Shown: positions 50,689-59,832 of the stretch, piece after piece
Layout of the letters: each line of letters opens with the position of its first letter
How positions within the stretch are numbered: the first letter of the stretch is position 1
Source of the DNA: Haloplanus sp. GDY1
Lineage (GTDB): Archaea; Halobacteriota; Halobacteria; Halobacteriales; Haloferacaceae
Direction: 5' to 3'
DNA: 64,000 bases
NCBI RefSeq assembly: GCF_023703775.1
Contig: NZ_CP098517.1
Location: 1-64,000 of the forward strand
Notes under the pieces: generated by a model
What the model was told of the DNA's origin: nothing
What the model saw: only the letters and a program-made list of their open reading frames with translations
Database searches by the model: none
Translations under genes and position numbers: made by a program

Positions 50689-53061
50689 ATGACAGAGAAT
50701 CCGGACGCAGCAGGAGGAACGAGCGGCGGCGGACAGCGACGTGAGCTGACCGCCCGCCTCGCCGTTCCCGAGATGGACTGTCCCTCTTGCGCCCAAAAGG
50801 TGAACAAGAGCCTCCAGCGTGTCGACGGCATTACTGACGTCACGCTCCAGCCGACCACCGGCACGGCCAACGTCACGTACGACCCTGATCGAACTAGCGA
50901 AGCCGACGTAGTCAAGGCGATTGAAGGCGCCGGCTACGAGGTCGTCGGGGGCTCGGACGCCGAGGGCGATGATGAGGACAACCAGGCGGCCGATGGCGTC
51001 GACATCGCGCCACCATCGGAGGTCTGGACGAGTCCTCGCGCTAAGAAGACGTGGCTCGGCGCGGCGTTCGTCACGCTCGGCCTCCTCTTTGAGTTCCTCC
51101 TCACCGGACAGAACGCCACGGTGGCGAGCGTCCTCGAGTACCCGCTCCACATCGCAGATGTCCTGTTCCTCGGCGCCGTCGCCGCCAGCGGCATCCCGGT
51201 CGTCCGTAGCGGGTACTACTCCGCGAAGAACCGAAGCCTCGACATCGACCTGCTGATGGGGACGGCGATCATCGCGGCGACCGGTATCGGCTACTTCGTC
51301 GAGGCGGCGACGCTGGCCGTCCTATTTAGCATCGCCGAGCTGCTCGAGGACTACGCGATGGACAGGGCACGGGACTCCCTGCGCGAGCTGATGGAACTCT
51401 CGCCCGACGAGGCGACCGTCCTTCGCGACGGTGAGGAAGTGAACGTTCCCGCCGAGGAGGTCGACGTTGGCGAGACCGTCGTCGTCCGCCCCGGCGACAA
51501 GATTCCGCTCGACGGAACGGTTATCGAAGGCGGGAGTGCAGTCGACCAGTCGCCGATCACGGGCGAGAGCGTCCCCGTCGACAAGCAGACGGGCGACGAG
51601 GTCTACGCCGGCGCGATCAACGAAGAGGGGTACCTCGAGGTAGAGGTCACCTCAACCGCTGGCGATTCGACGCTCTCGCGCATCATCGAGATGGTCCAGG
51701 GCGCACAGGCGAAGAAGACCGAGTCTGAGCAGTTCGTCGACCGCTTCTCCGGCTACTACACACCCCTCGTCGTCGTGCTGGCAATCCTGACCGCCGCAAT
51801 CCCGCCGCTGGTCATCGCCGACCCCATCTCGGTCGACCTGGCCGGGTACGGGTTCACCTTCGCGAGCGACTGGCAGACGTGGTTCATCCGGGGGCTCACC
51901 CTGCTGGTGATCGCCTGTCCCTGTGCGTTCGTCATCTCGACGCCCGTCTCGGTGGTGTCGGGAATTACGAGCGCCGCGAAGAACGGCGTCCTGATCAAGG
52001 GCGGCAACTACCTCGAGGCGATGGGCGAAGTCGATGCCGTCGCGCTCGACAAGACGGGGACGCTCACGAAGGGCGAACTCGCCGTCACCGATGTCGTCCC
52101 GGTCGGTGACACCACGGAGGACGATCTGCTCCGTCGCGCCGCCGGACTGGAGCGTCGCAGTGAGCACCCCATCGCTGCGGCCATTCTCGCCCGTGCTGAG
52201 GAGACGGGCGTGGGTAATCTGCCCGATGCGACGAGTTTCGAGAGCCTCACGGGGAAGGGCATCCGGGGCGAGATCGACGGCAAGACGTACTATGCGGGCA
52301 AGCCCGCGCTCTTCGAGGAGCTGGGCTTCGACCTCGCTCGAGCACGCCGCGAGACGGACGGCGGCGTCGTAGCGGAAGAGTCGTCAGAGTCCGACGACGG
52401 GGCGTTTGCCGAGAATGCACTCTCCGCGCTCGAGCGGGAGGGCAAGACGGTCGTCATCGTCGGGACGGAGTCGGAACTGCTGGGTGCGATCGCCATCGCC
52501 GACGAGGTTCGCCCGGCCTCGAAGCGGGCTGTCGAACGCCTACACGAGCTGGGCGTCGAGCGCGTGGTGATGCTGACCGGCGACAACGAGGGCACCGCCC
52601 GCGCCATCGCCGAGCAGGTCGGTGTCGATGAGTATCGCGCCGAACTCCTGCCCGACGAGAAGGTCGACGCAGTCGAAGAGTTACAGGCGGAGTACGGGGA
52701 GGTTGCGATGGTCGGCGACGGCATCAATGACGCCCCCGCGCTCGCCACTGCGGAGGTCGGCATCGCGATGGGCGCGGCGGGCACCGACACCGCCCTCGAA
52801 ACGGCTGATATTGCGTTGATGGGCGACGACATCGGGAAACTCCCGTACCTGTACGATCTGTCGCATACGGCCAACGGTGTGATCCGGCAAAACATCTGGG
52901 CCAGCCTCGGCGTGAAGCTCCTACTCGCGCTAGGCGTGCCGCTGGGCCTGGTCAGCGTTGCGCTGGCAGTCGTTGTCGGAGATATGGGGATGAGCCTCGG
53001 CGTCACCGGGAACGCGATGCGGTTGTCCCGGATTGAGCCCGATCGAATCATCGACGCCTGA
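50689..53061 (+). CDS. P1B-type heavy-metal ATPase, Zn/Cd/Pb class
   Basis: ATG 50689 gives 790 aa. An HMA domain (MDCPSCAQK, about residues 27-35) precedes eight membrane helices. The motifs TGES, CPC (about 409-411), DKTGTLT (about 454), SEHPIAAAI and GDGINDAPA (about 678) are all present. A Lys in the seventh helix (SLGVKLLLAL) and an Asp in the eighth (VVVGDMGMSL) match ZntA-type Zn2+/Cd2+/Pb2+ exporters more than copper CopA. Expected role: ATP-driven metal efflux. The longer frame from 50638 would cross the palindrome, so it is rejected. Confidence 0.9.
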   Translation: MTENPDAAGGTSGGGQRRELTARLAVPEMDCPSCAQKVNKSLQRVDGITDVTLQPTTGTANVTYDPDRTSEADVVKAIEGAGYEVVGGSDAEGDDEDNQAADGVDIAPPSEVWTSPRAKKTWLGAAFVTLGLLFEFLLTGQNATVASVLEYPLHIADVLFLGAVAASGIPVVRSGYYSAKNRSLDIDLLMGTAIIAATGIGYFVEAATLAVLFSIAELLEDYAMDRARDSLRELMELSPDEATVLRDGEEVNVPAEEVDVGETVVVRPGDKIPLDGTVIEGGSAVDQSPITGESVPVDKQTGDEVYAGAINEEGYLEVEVTSTAGDSTLSRIIEMVQGAQAKKTESEQFVDRFSGYYTPLVVVLAILTAAIPPLVIADPISVDLAGYGFTFASDWQTWFIRGLTLLVIACPCAFVISTPVSVVSGITSAAKNGVLIKGGNYLEAMGEVDAVALDKTGTLTKGELAVTDVVPVGDTTEDDLLRRAAGLERRSEHPIAAAILARAEETGVGNLPDATSFESLTGKGIRGEIDGKTYYAGKPALFEELGFDLARARRETDGGVVAEESSESDDGAFAENALSALEREGKTVVIVGTESELLGAIAIADEVRPASKRAVERLHELGVERVVMLTGDNEGTARAIAEQVGVDEYRAELLPDEKVDAVEELQAEYGEVAMVGDGINDAPALATAEVGIAMGAAGTDTALETADIALMGDDIGKLPYLYDLSHTANGVIRQNIWASLGVKLLLALGVPLGLVSVALAVVVGDMGMSLGVTGNAMRLSRIEPDRIIDA

Positions 53062-53182
53062 TTCTGCGGCGGGAAGTGCGGGCAGGACGCTCTTTTTTCG
53101 GGACTTACCTCCGCTACATCGAGACAAGTTGTGGTTTGTCTGGGGCAGAAAGGACTGAGCCCCACCGTGGGCTCGTGATTTG

Positions 53183-53605
53183 ATGCCCGAGAATCCAGAC
53201 GACGATCCATTCCACGATTGCGAGTTAGGTCCTGACGCAGTCCTCGGGACGCGCACCTTCCACGATGTCCTGTTCACCGACGACACGGAGACGCCGATGA
53301 ACGTGGTAACCGGTGAGACGCCCGCCCATTCGCAGGCGACCGTCAAGGAGGCAAAGGAGTTCGCTGCGAGTGTTGACACCGACACGCCACAGATCGCACT
53401 TCCGGCGTCAGTCGAAACGCAAATCGAGACGCAGAGTAAGCCCTACACGTCGGCTGCGTTCTTCCACTTCAAGGCGACAGGCTCGCTCGAACGCCACCGC
53501 GCCTACCACGCCGCCTACGAGGCGGACGCGTTCGCGGTCGACTTCGAGGCCGACTACGCGTCGGGCGATCTAACCATCACAGTCGACCGAGCGAACGAGT
53601 CCTAA
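53183..53605 (+). CDS. 140-aa hypothetical protein
   Basis: ATG 53183 is preferred to the TTG one codon earlier. Residues 40-100 form an alpha/beta region (VTGETPAHSQATVKEAKEFAA, SAAFFHFKATGSLERHRAYH). The final VDFEADYASGDLTITVDR is beta-rich. No zinc or catalytic motif is seen. It stands between the metal ATPase gene and the gene cluster with hairpin leaders; co-regulation with the ATPase cannot be shown. Confidence 0.55.
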   Translation: MPENPDDDPFHDCELGPDAVLGTRTFHDVLFTDDTETPMNVVTGETPAHSQATVKEAKEFAASVDTDTPQIALPASVETQIETQSKPYTSAAFFHFKATGSLERHRAYHAAYEADAFAVDFEADYASGDLTITVDRANES

Positions 53606-53624
53606 AAATCGACCGCTAGATCAG

Positions 53625-53656
53625 GTTTTTCGAGCGCCGGCGATGGGTGCCGGCGC
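53625..53656 (+). promoter_or_regulatory. Leader hairpin element i
   Basis: GTTTTT box (53625-53630), perfect 8-bp stem GCGCCGGC/GCCGGCGC (53634-53641, 53649-53656) around loop GATGGGT. Stem and loop are identical to element k. An ATG in the loop (53643) is in frame with the following gene. Confidence 0.78.
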
Positions 53657-53711
53657 AGCTGGAGCGAGCGAGCAATCACTCCCGGTGCGTCGGCGTTTCG
53701 AGGTGTTCGAG

Positions 53712-54203
53712 ATGCACATGGTAATTTACGCTCTGGTAGAAGAATCGACCCACGACGACGCACTGGCCACCGGAAATTCGGTGTTCGACCGCCTGGTCGG
53801 CGCGGACCCACACGCCAGCGCCGTCTTCGATTACTATGTGACCTTCGACGGGGAGGACACGTCCGTTGCGGGGAAGGCACGATGGGGGGAGTTGCCGACG
53901 GCAGCCCCCGTCGACTCCGATGACGGCCAGGACCTGCTCGAGCGTGGCTGGGAGGCGACGAAGGAGGAATTCGAGCGTAATCTCGACCGGGTGAAGGAGG
54001 CCATCGACGAGCTCTCCGACGAGGAGATCATGCGCGACGAGGACCTCGCCCGACACGCCTTCCACCAGGTCGGTGCGTACGACGGCCCGACGATCTTCCT
54101 GTACACCGAACACGGAACCGGCATTCGCCACCGTGGACAACTGGACCGACTCCTCGAGGAGAGTGAAGAGCTCTGGATCGTACCCGCTGACGTCCACTTC
54201 TGA
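53712..54203 (+). CDS. Hypothetical acidic protein of the leader-linked gene set
   Basis: ATG 53712 gives 163 aa. An in-frame ATG at 53643 lies in the hairpin loop and would add 23 residues. The start MHMVIYALVEESTHDDAL continues into an alpha/beta domain (VFDYYVTFDGEDTSVAG, EEIMRDEDLARHAF), with a final YDGPTIFLYTEHG and LDRLLEESEELW. No family is recognised. The next gene starts 2 bp after the stop, so they form an operon. Confidence 0.62.
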   Translation: MHMVIYALVEESTHDDALATGNSVFDRLVGADPHASAVFDYYVTFDGEDTSVAGKARWGELPTAAPVDSDDGQDLLERGWEATKEEFERNLDRVKEAIDELSDEEIMRDEDLARHAFHQVGAYDGPTIFLYTEHGTGIRHRGQLDRLLEESEELWIVPADVHF

Positions 54204-54205
54204 TA

Positions 54206-54571
54206 ATGCCTCCCATCACCAATTGGCGACGCGAGAGCCGCTCGCCGACACTCGCGTATCGGAACACCGAGACCGGTGCGCGAGCCGTGCTGCATCGTGC
54301 GCCGGACTCCTACCGGTACAAGTGGCGCGGGGGGATTCTCGTCGGCGGCTACCCGGTCTGGTCGCGGGGATACGAGACGAAGGATGCGACATCGTTCCGT
54401 GACGAGCTCCGGGAGCGGCCCGCACCGGACCTCAACTGCCCGGAGTGTCCGAACGACGACGTTCGCGTCGGCGAGAAGGCGGCAGACGGGGCGAAAGTCC
54501 AGCGGTGGTACGACTGCCCCGACTGTGGGTACGAAGCCCCCTCTCGCATCGTCTACGGCGCCGAGCGGTGA
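54206..54571 (+). CDS. Zinc-ribbon hypothetical protein
   Basis: This 121-aa protein has an N-terminal basic stretch (TNWRRESRSPTLAYRNTET), a beta-rich middle with WRGGILVGGYPVW and a C-terminal ribbon CPECPNDDV...CPDCGYE (about residues 77-107). It follows the previous gene by 2 bp. The ribbon suggests nucleic-acid or protein contact. The remaining sequence has no recognised motif. Confidence 0.6.
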   Translation: MPPITNWRRESRSPTLAYRNTETGARAVLHRAPDSYRYKWRGGILVGGYPVWSRGYETKDATSFRDELRERPAPDLNCPECPNDDVRVGEKAADGAKVQRWYDCPDCGYEAPSRIVYGAER

Positions 54572-54591
54572 GTGGGTGAGCGCTGGGCGCT

Positions 54592-54623
54592 GTTTTTCGG
54601 CCGGGCACGAGGTGGTGGCCCGG
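54592..54623 (+). promoter_or_regulatory. Leader hairpin element j
   Basis: GTTTTT box (54592-54597), stem CCGGGC/GCCCGG (54601-54606, 54618-54623) and loop ACGAGGTGGTG. The stem sequence differs from elements i and k while the pairing is kept. ATG 54645 follows after 21 bp. Confidence 0.65.
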
Positions 54624-54644
54624 TACGACCGGGTGAGTCAACCA

Positions 54645-55040
54645 ATGACCCTCGAAGTACTAGATCGACACAGTGAGGCACTGTTCGAGTTCCTCTGGTG
54701 TCCCGTCTGCGGGCAGGAGGTCTTCACTCACATCCCCTTCGAGGGGGTGTTCTGCAAGAACTGCAACACCCAGGTCGAACTCCAAGAATCCCGAGAAACA
54801 CGCGGTTACGAGGAGGCCGTGCTCGCCTGCTTCGATACAACCACGACCTGGAACCTCCACGTCGACGAGAAACTGCGTCGCGACCTGCCTGATGGGTCGG
54901 CCCGCGTGAAGATCCTCGGCGCACCGGGCGCCTACAAGGTCGACTGGTGGAGTCCAGAGCCGGGTGAGGACTGGGAACCTGTCGAGCGCGGCGAGTTCGA
55001 CGACGTCGAAGAACCATCAGAGGTGTCGCACCTAGCGTAG
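54645..55040 (+). CDS. Small zinc-binding protein
   Basis: ATG 54645 gives 131 aa with CPVCGQEV and CKNCNTQVE (about residues 19-43), a complete zinc ribbon. The rest, EAVLACFDTTTTWNLHVDE and KILGAPGAYKVDWWSP, is beta-rich. It is preceded by element j and is convergent with the gene at 55063. No named family can be assigned with confidence. Confidence 0.62.
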   Translation: MTLEVLDRHSEALFEFLWCPVCGQEVFTHIPFEGVFCKNCNTQVELQESRETRGYEEAVLACFDTTTTWNLHVDEKLRRDLPDGSARVKILGAPGAYKVDWWSPEPGEDWEPVERGEFDDVEEPSEVSHLA

Positions 55041-55062
55041 AGCACGCGTTAGGGTGGTGAAT

Positions 55063-55932
55063 TTACGCCCGACACACGTCGCAGTCTCCACATCCACGAG
55101 GGGTTCGCTCGCTGAAGTAGAGGCGGCGCCATCGAGCAAACTGATCCGCATACGTGTCCTTTCTGTACGGGAATTGGTACAGATTGACCCCGTCCGGCAG
55201 GTCTGTGATTTCGGGCGCGTCTACGCCGGGGAATCCGTTACGAAACACGAGATCTTCTGTTTTGGACACCAGCTCAGGAGCAACTGTGGATGGGTCCGAG
55301 GCCTTCAAGAAGTAGAGTGATGGGATGAACTCTTTCGGGTCGAAGAATCCGTTGGCGTGCAGAATCCACCCACAGAGCCACAGATACGCCTTCTCACTGG
55401 AGAAGAAGACTCCGTAGTGGTTGTCCGATTGCCGGCGTTTGTACACGAACACGGGGAGACCATAGCTGAAGCCGACTCGCGTTGGTTCTGCGTGGATATA
55501 GCAGTCCTCACGGTCGATGTAGTGGACCAGCGGAGCTTGACACAGCTTGCCCGGGTGCTCACCAGTACCGATCTGCTCCCACAGCTCCGAGACGGAAGCC
55601 ACGTCGGCGCTCTCATCCTCGAGAGTTGTATCATCGATTGCACGATGGACGGGCGCAGCAGACTGAATCTCCTCGGGGAGATCGTCGCTGGACAGCTCCG
55701 CCGTCGCTCGGTCAGGGAGTGTCCGATAGAAGTGTTTATAGAAGCCCTCACGACGCCGCTTGTCGGCGAGCGTTTCGCACCGGGCGCAGTCCTCAATGAA
55801 CATCGCTGGCACCACCCGGTCTGGATTCTCGGCGGCTTCCTCGTACAGACTACGCTGCCGTTCGGCCCGCCTGGCAATCTCATCCGGATCGGGGAGCGGT
55901 GAGCTCCTCTCGGACTCCGATGACATACGCAT
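55063..55932 (-). CDS. Hypothetical cysteine-containing protein
   Basis: This 289-aa protein (starts at 55932 or 55926) has two cysteine clusters: CARC (about residues 49-52) and CGDCDVC at the extreme C-terminus. The middle contains LPVFVYKRRQSDNHYGVFF and a WLCGWILHANGF segment, and the chain ends in a basic helix (FARWRRLYFSERTP). The spacing of the end clusters suggests a zinc or Fe-S site. No known family is recognised. It is convergent with the preceding zinc protein. Confidence 0.6.
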   Translation of the reverse strand: MRMSSESERSSPLPDPDEIARRAERQRSLYEEAAENPDRVVPAMFIEDCARCETLADKRRREGFYKHFYRTLPDRATAELSSDDLPEEIQSAAPVHRAIDDTTLEDESADVASVSELWEQIGTGEHPGKLCQAPLVHYIDREDCYIHAEPTRVGFSYGLPVFVYKRRQSDNHYGVFFSSEKAYLWLCGWILHANGFFDPKEFIPSLYFLKASDPSTVAPELVSKTEDLVFRNGFPGVDAPEITDLPDGVNLYQFPYRKDTYADQFARWRRLYFSERTPRGCGDCDVCRA

Positions 55933-56084
55933 ACCTTTGGGCTGGAACAGTATCAGTTTCCGAGCAAGGACCCCGCCCGACTGCCATCTTGCGAATTTCG
56001 GAATCCATTTTTAACCGGGTTTAAGTTGTCCAGTGACAGCCATTCGGCGAGATTCCAGCGACTCCACTCGATTCAGGAGAAGTT

Positions 56085-56113
56085 GTTTCTGCGCCGGCGA
56101 TGGGTGCCGGCGC
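56085..56113 (+). promoter_or_regulatory. Leader hairpin element k
   Basis: GTTTCT box (56085-56090), perfect stem GCGCCGGC/GCCGGCGC (56091-56098, 56106-56113) with loop GATGGGT, as in element i. ATG 56134 follows after 20 bp. Confidence 0.8.
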
Positions 56114-56133
56114 ACAGGCGTCGGCGGTGATCG

Positions 56134-56706
56134 ATGTCGACACGAAGTCAACTCCGATTCATCCAACGGAGCGAGCCCGCAGACGAACAGTCCGATACCG
56201 ACCGCATCGCACAAATCTACCGCCACTCGGACGGGTATCCCGACAGCGTCCTCCGTGACCTTAATCAGCTGAAGCAGCTGCTCGACGAGACACGAACAGA
56301 GCGCGGGCCTGCATACGCCGCTGCCCAGTTCCTGTTCCTCGACACACTTTCGACGATGACCCTCTACGTGGATGAAGGACGTGACCGGAGCATCCACGCT
56401 GACCAACCCTCGGATCTCCTCGACCCGGACAATATGGAGCACCTCGACCAGCCGATGTTCCTGCTCGGACACGGCGTCGAGAACCCAGCCGACGGCATCC
56501 ACGGCGACGAAGAGTACCTCTACGTCGTTGAACTCCCGACCCGGAACCCGTTCGAGGAGCCGTCCGAGTGGACGGTCAAAGTGAGCGGTCACTCCGCCTT
56601 CCCGCGCTGGGATGGTCCGACCGAGGAAGCCTTCGATCGGGCTAGCTGGCAGTTTGAAGGACCGCTCTCGGCCGCCGTCGACGAACTACTAGCTCAACCA
56701 AGCTAA
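56134..56706 (+). CDS. Hypothetical accessory protein
   Basis: This 190-aa protein has IYRHSDGYPDSVLRDLNQLK (about residues 28-47), a helical region and a DEEYLYVVELPTR beta segment with WTVKVSGHSAFPRW. The HSDGYP stretch followed by a helix recalls small haloarchaeal phage/plasmid proteins. No catalytic residues are evident. It is led by hairpin element k and stands alone. Confidence 0.6.
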   Translation: MSTRSQLRFIQRSEPADEQSDTDRIAQIYRHSDGYPDSVLRDLNQLKQLLDETRTERGPAYAAAQFLFLDTLSTMTLYVDEGRDRSIHADQPSDLLDPDNMEHLDQPMFLLGHGVENPADGIHGDEEYLYVVELPTRNPFEEPSEWTVKVSGHSAFPRWDGPTEEAFDRASWQFEGPLSAAVDELLAQPS

Positions 56707-56793
56707 TCGTTAATTGGACACTCCCAAGGTTCGAGTGCTGAAGAGAAGGAGCACCCAGTATAGGATTCTTCGGAACGAATGATTTGCAGATTG

Positions 56794-57135
56794 CTACTGA
56801 GAGTTGCGAATCCGCCTTCGAGCTCGAGAATCCAATACCTGCTGTGCATAGAGTGAATCCTCTCGGTCGCTTTCCGCGACCCATTCAAACGCTTGACGAG
56901 AAATTTGTTTCATCAGGAGCTCACCGTTTTCGACTTTCCAGCCAAACGGTTCTTTAGGGTCTAATCCCCGCTCTCGAAGTATTTCGTCGTCCACACGCAG
57001 AGCCATTACGAGGTCGTCCCCGTATTCAGCTGCTTGTTCCGGGTTCAGCACCAAGTTATCGAGGAATTCATCGCTGTTCGGCTTGGGCGTCATCCACTCG
57101 ACGCTCCACTCATCTCCGACCTGATTGGAAGGCAT
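56794..57135 (-). CDS. Small acidic hypothetical protein
   Basis: ATG 57135 gives 113 aa with a central PEQAAEYGDDLVMALRVDDE and a WKVENGELLMKQISRQAF segment, ending in a basic RARRRIRNSQ tail. Base composition is AT-richer than the flanks. No domain is recognised. It is divergent from the short gene at 57280. Confidence 0.55.
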   Translation of the reverse strand: MPSNQVGDEWSVEWMTPKPNSDEFLDNLVLNPEQAAEYGDDLVMALRVDDEILRERGLDPKEPFGWKVENGELLMKQISRQAFEWVAESDREDSLYAQQVLDSRARRRIRNSQ

Positions 57136-57279
57136 ACCTGTAGAATAGTCGTTGCTCGATAAAATTGACAGGGGGAACGAAGGGTCGTATCAGAACGAGG
57201 TGTTTGCGCTCAGAACAGACCATTGCCAGGACAACAGAGAACAATACCCGTTTTAATCGATAAGTCCGATTGGTCCAGT

Positions 57280-57465
57280 ATGGATTACGTGGATGAGCCG
57301 CCGGAAACAGAAAATCCTGTAATGGTGATTCGGGTAACAGCGAAATGTACCCTCTGCGAAACCGCTGAGCGGTGTGATTCACCTGGCGAAGCAAAAGAGT
57401 GGGCGAGAGATCATCAACATCCTCGAGACTTTATTGAATACCGTCGGACCTGGGCCGAGCGATAA
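57280..57465 (+). CDS. 61-aa protein with CxxC motif
   Basis: ATG 57280 is preferred (61 aa). Residues about 18-33 read VTAKCTLCETAERCDSP, a CxxC and a third Cys, followed by GEAKEWARDHQHPRDFIEYRR with His residues that could complete a zinc site. It is convergent with the Mrr-like gene 20 bp away. No function is recognised. Confidence 0.55.
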   Translation: MDYVDEPPETENPVMVIRVTAKCTLCETAERCDSPGEAKEWARDHQHPRDFIEYRRTWAER

Positions 57466-57485
57466 CCAATTCGACACCTCGATAC

Positions 57486-58853
57486 TCAGATTACACCTCC
57501 AAGTGCGAGGATGCCAAGCAGTAGTAGAACAGCCGTAACTACTCCCCCACCAGCAGTGAGGAGCTTATTCTCCATCACCTTCTCGTGGATCGGCATCGCG
57601 GCGTACTCCTCGCGGAAGGCCTCGAGATTCTCCTCGTCGTAGAAGTACTTCGTCTTCAATGCGAACCGTTCCGTCACCGCGCAGCCCGTACAGACCGGTT
57701 CGCCTTCCAGCCGCTCCGTTTTGGTGTGGCTGGTACAGGCGATCGCCCCGCAGTTCGGACAGTAGGTGTACGTCTCGGTGACGCCACTCGTGTCACAGTG
57801 GACGCACTGATGGATGCCGTCCTCGGCGGTCACTCGTGACGGGCCTGCCGCGTAGTACTCGTAGGGGTAGGTGTACTCCTGGACGTCGGTAGTGTGCCGA
57901 ACTTCCGGGAGGTACACTGGTTCGATCGACTGGACAGAGATGTCCGAGCGGTTCGGCTCACAGGTCTTGTTGTACGTGACGTTGTTGTCGCCGGTGTAGG
58001 TGACCGTCGTCGTGTGATGCTGCTGGAGGCGCTCGACGGCCCACTCCTTGTACTCCGTTTGCGTCTGCCCGAACCGCCGCTCCTCGACGTCGTCGAACAC
58101 CTCTCCGAACTGCGCGGTGTCGAGGTCGACCGTCGCGTGGAGGTTCTCGGTGACCAGCGTCCCGACGTCCTCATCGACGACCTGCGGCTGCCCGCGTTCG
58201 GTGTGGGCAACGAATCGCGTCCGGTCGTTGATCCGGTGAATGACGCCCACCGACGTCTCGAAGACGGCGTTCGTGTCCGCGGTGACCGCTACCACCGGGC
58301 GGAACGTCACCGATGAGTGCGGTTCTGAGAGGTCGGCGGCTTCGATGTTCTCGATGTCGCGGAACGCCTCCGCGACGGCGGCGTCGACGTCGGCGGCCGG
58401 ATCGTACGGGCGCAGGGTCTCGTCGCAGAGAATCTCGATGCGACCGTTGTAGAGGTCGAGGCCGATCTCGTCGGCGATCTCTCGGAGGTCCTCGCCGTCG
58501 AGCAACTCGATTGGGTGCGGGTCGTCGTTCTGCTGGAGGCGGTCGGCGTACTCCTGAGCGGGATTCGTGAACCGGCCGGTCGTGACGACCATTCCGCGTT
58601 TGGGGCCGTCGAAATCGAATGTCGCGATGGCGGAGTGGAGCTTCTGGACGACCGGCCGTCCGACCGTCCCCGTGTGCTTGCACTCGACGATGATCGCGCG
58701 CCGCGTGCCGTCGACGACCTCCTCCATGATGACGTCGCGACCCTCGTCAGCCGTGCGGTCGGCCTGGCGGACGTTCTCGTAGCCGAGGTTTCGGAACACG
58801 TCCTCCATCACGTCCTCGAACTCGAACCCCGAGAGATCGTCCAGTACAGCCAT
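57486..58853 (-). CDS. Mrr-like restriction endonuclease with zinc ribbon and membrane anchor
   Basis: ATG 58853 gives 455 aa. The N-terminal domain is Mrr-like: FEFEDVMEDVFRNLGYE, DEGRDVIM (Asp about 41) and IVECKH (Glu/Lys about 56-58) are the PD-(D/E)xK nuclease residues. A middle domain of about 200 residues follows. Then zinc pairs (CVHC, CPNCG, CTGC, about 350-400) lead to one C-terminal membrane helix (about 432-452). Mrr enzymes cut methylated or foreign DNA. The membrane anchor is unusual for a restriction nuclease; entry control at the membrane is inferred. Confidence 0.8.
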   Translation of the reverse strand: MAVLDDLSGFEFEDVMEDVFRNLGYENVRQADRTADEGRDVIMEEVVDGTRRAIIVECKHTGTVGRPVVQKLHSAIATFDFDGPKRGMVVTTGRFTNPAQEYADRLQQNDDPHPIELLDGEDLREIADEIGLDLYNGRIEILCDETLRPYDPAADVDAAVAEAFRDIENIEAADLSEPHSSVTFRPVVAVTADTNAVFETSVGVIHRINDRTRFVAHTERGQPQVVDEDVGTLVTENLHATVDLDTAQFGEVFDDVEERRFGQTQTEYKEWAVERLQQHHTTTVTYTGDNNVTYNKTCEPNRSDISVQSIEPVYLPEVRHTTDVQEYTYPYEYYAAGPSRVTAEDGIHQCVHCDTSGVTETYTYCPNCGAIACTSHTKTERLEGEPVCTGCAVTERFALKTKYFYDEENLEAFREEYAAMPIHEKVMENKLLTAGGGVVTAVLLLLGILALGGVI

Positions 58854-58915
58854 CCTCAATTATGTGGACAGTACGTTGCAACTGCCAAATACGTTGCCGA
58901 ACGCTGCGCCGTCCT

Positions 58916-58947
58916 GTTTGTTGAACCCCTGAGAGGGGTGCGGGGGT
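58916..58947 (+). promoter_or_regulatory. Leader hairpin element l
   Basis: GTTTGT box (58916-58921), ACCCCT-GAG-AGGGGT (58925-58939) and a second run GGGGGT (58942-58947). The 5' arm can pair with either G-run. ATG 58972 follows after 24 bp. Confidence 0.72.
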
Positions 58948-58971
58948 CACCGAACCGCCCGCGAGCAACGA

Positions 58972-59658
58972 ATGAACGGGAATGTACCTGTAGCAAGTTC
59001 GGACTCGGTTCCAGAAGCATCGCCCGGTCAGTCTCACCGAGACACAGTCGAATACGTCGGCTTCCGCGTCGACGGCCAAGCCGTCGTCCTGAACCTCTCG
59101 GAGCATCGGCGACTCTCTCTCGAGCGCAGTCTGGACCTCGTCAACCACAGTCCAAGCGGGTTCGAGTGGGGGTATAGTGGTAGCGGGCCCGCCCAGCTCG
59201 CGTGCGCGCTCCTCCTCGACTACTACGACGATGAGCAGTTCGCCCGTGAGCACTACATCGCGTTCCGGAATCAGGTGGTCTCGCAGCTGGAGTGCGACGG
59301 TGCCGCGGCGTGCTGGCACCTCCCCGGCGAGGAGATCGACGCCGCGATGGCGACCCTTACCGACGACGTCGTCGCGCTCGCGGACGGCGGACGGCCGTCA
59401 CCGTCGCTTCCCGAGAACTGGCGAACCGTCTCTCGCCCGGACCGGCGGGTCTTCCAGCGCGCTGATCGCGACCACTACATCGTACTCGGGGATGGAAGCG
59501 ACGAGTGGCTGGTCGTGCTCTGCAGCCAGGGTGACCGAGCATATCCAGCCCCGCTCGCACATCGGATGGTTACCGAGGAGGCTGACGTAGAACGGGTGAT
59601 CCGGGAACTCGCTGAAGAGAGCAACGACCTCATCGAATCCCCGGAGGGGGAGTACTGA
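58972..59658 (+). CDS. DUF6166-like protein
   Basis: The 228-aa protein contains FEWGYSGSGPAQLACALLLDYY and the following REHYIAFRNQVVSQL (about residues 64-105), the pattern of the DUF6166 family. The N-terminal strand VEYVGFRVDGQAVV leads into it. The C-terminal half has ALADGGRPSPSLPENWRTVSR and a beta region. DUF6166 is of unknown function and is common in plasmids and phages. The stop overlaps the next ATG, so a short partner is co-translated. Confidence 0.7.
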   Translation: MNGNVPVASSDSVPEASPGQSHRDTVEYVGFRVDGQAVVLNLSEHRRLSLERSLDLVNHSPSGFEWGYSGSGPAQLACALLLDYYDDEQFAREHYIAFRNQVVSQLECDGAAACWHLPGEEIDAAMATLTDDVVALADGGRPSPSLPENWRTVSRPDRRVFQRADRDHYIVLGDGSDEWLVVLCSQGDRAYPAPLAHRMVTEEADVERVIRELAEESNDLIESPEGEY

Positions 59659-59786
59659 TGGAGACGCTTCGACTGGCGCGAGCCACCCACAAGCTCCTCG
59701 AACGTGGTGTCGAGGCACTCGAGAAAATCGGGCGGGAACTGGAGCGATACAACGACCGACAGGAGCGCACCGACGGAGACAGCTGA
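59658..59786 (+). CDS. 42-aa coiled-coil microprotein
   Basis: ATG 59658 overlaps the stop of the DUF6166-like gene (TGATG). The peptide, METLRLARATHKLLERGVEA and on, is one long amphipathic helix with Leu/Ile at heptad positions. Tight coupling and codon use support a real gene. It probably binds a partner protein; no function is recognised. Confidence 0.6.
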   Translation: METLRLARATHKLLERGVEALEKIGRELERYNDRQERTDGDS

Positions 59787-59832
59787 GGATGTGAGGACAC
59801 TCTCCAGGTCGAATGGTAGTTCGTGAGACGTT

